Source: an uncultured Pseudomonadota bacterium (GTDB lineage: Bacteria; Pseudomonadota; Gammaproteobacteria; Burkholderiales; SG8-39). Taken from it: a DNA stretch of 32,519 nt. Positions 32,288 through 32,519 of the stretch are shown here, piece after piece. A program made the position numbers and the translations under genes. Position 1 is the stretch's first letter. Each line of letters opens with the position of its first letter. The stretch covers positions 1 through 32,519 of the forward strand of contig CAIKRR010000051.1 in assembly GCA_903829815.1 (NCBI GenBank). Reading direction: 5' to 3'. Below the pieces are notes generated by a model. The model was given only the letters and a program-made list of their open reading frames with translations. It was not told the DNA's origin and made no database searches.

Positions 32288-32519
32288 TCACCGGCCTTGC
32301 TCGTATCGGCGGAGCTCAGGGATCGATCGCTTTCTCGGCAACGAGCAGCCAGATCTGGTGCCCGTAGGCTTGGCTGGACTCGAGTCGGCGAACGGCAATG
32401 GCTCCATGCCGATGTCGCATTTCTGGACCGCGTCGTTGAATGCATCGACGTCCAGTCCGAAGACCTTGTCTGCCTTGAAGGGATTTCTGGGGTTGGGACC
32501 TGACCCCAGGTCTAGCGAG
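32288..32519 (-). pseudogene. Broken SAM-dependent methyltransferase gene (partial)
   Basis: From the right edge the minus strand reads SLDLGSGPNPRNPFKADKV and FGLDVDAFNDAVQK, then IGMEPLPFADSS, i.e. motif I (LDLGSGPNP), the acidic residue of motif II and the PLPFADSS block of class I SAM methyltransferases. At about 32376-32388 the match stops: the frame continues with an Arg/Pro/Ser-rich stretch to a stop at 32288. In the next frame the DNA encodes SQAYGHQIWLLVAEK and a stop at 32316, which looks like a methyltransferase C-terminus. The simplest reading is an internal out-of-frame deletion that removed the catalytic middle. The gene's 5' part lies outside the window. Confidence 0.6.

Overview
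The window is GC-rich DNA from a proteobacterium, most likely a betaproteobacterium of the order Burkholderiales. Evidence is the strong GC-ending codon preference, two Bug/TctC-type periplasmic binding proteins (a family greatly expanded in Burkholderiales), and the general gene style of aromatic-acid catabolic islands. No RNA genes, insertion sequences or CRISPR arrays were recognised, and no transcriptional regulator gene is visible anywhere in the 32.5 kb.

Left part (1-10952, all on the minus strand). The window opens with the N-terminus of a Tat-exported protein (1-159). Next comes a tightly packed operon read from 5696 down to 306: a UbiD-family decarboxylase, a NMT1/THI5-type ABC importer (binding protein, ATPase and permease, joined by ATGA overlaps) and an amidohydrolase. 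Upstream of it are a Sco-like copper/thioredoxin-fold protein coupled to a Tat-exported metallo-beta-lactamase-fold protein, a large Gly-rich lipoprotein of unknown function, an isochorismatase-type amidohydrolase and a small MAPEG membrane protein.

Central part (11317-21089, plus strand). About 9.8 kb reads as one operon: a VanA-like Rieske oxygenase, an aldo/keto reductase, two tandem paralogous Leu/Ile/Val-type binding proteins, homogentisate 1,2-dioxygenase (hmgA), a class A FAD monooxygenase, a second Rieske oxygenase and a Bug-type binding protein. This looks like uptake, demethylation/hydroxylation and ring cleavage of an aromatic compound through homogentisate or an analogue. No oxygenase reductase, maleylacetoacetate isomerase, fumarylacetoacetase or cognate transporter membrane subunit is present. 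The 364-bp gap before this operon carries a remnant of a BrnT-type toxin gene.

Right-central part (21101-28455). A divergent pair of units meets at 24170-24406. Leftward are a 3-hydroxyanthranilate 3,4-dioxygenase-like protein, a 708-residue protein of unknown family and a fluoroacetyl-CoA-thioesterase-like hotdog protein. Rightward are a kynurenine-formamidase-like cyclase, a second Bug binding protein and a lone molybdopterin-binding subunit of the xanthine dehydrogenase family. The combination suggests catabolism of an N-heterocyclic or aminohydroxy-aromatic compound; this is inference.

Right end (28452-32519). The content changes to cell-surface sugar biosynthesis with visibly less GC-skewed codon use: a PglD/NeuD-type acetyltransferase, a DegT/DnrJ/EryC1/StrS aminotransferase, two glycosyltransferase-like genes joined by a TTGA overlap, and a broken SAM-methyltransferase gene at the edge. 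The acetyltransferase gene overlaps the molybdoenzyme gene by 4 bp, so the border between the catabolic island and the polysaccharide cluster is extremely sharp.
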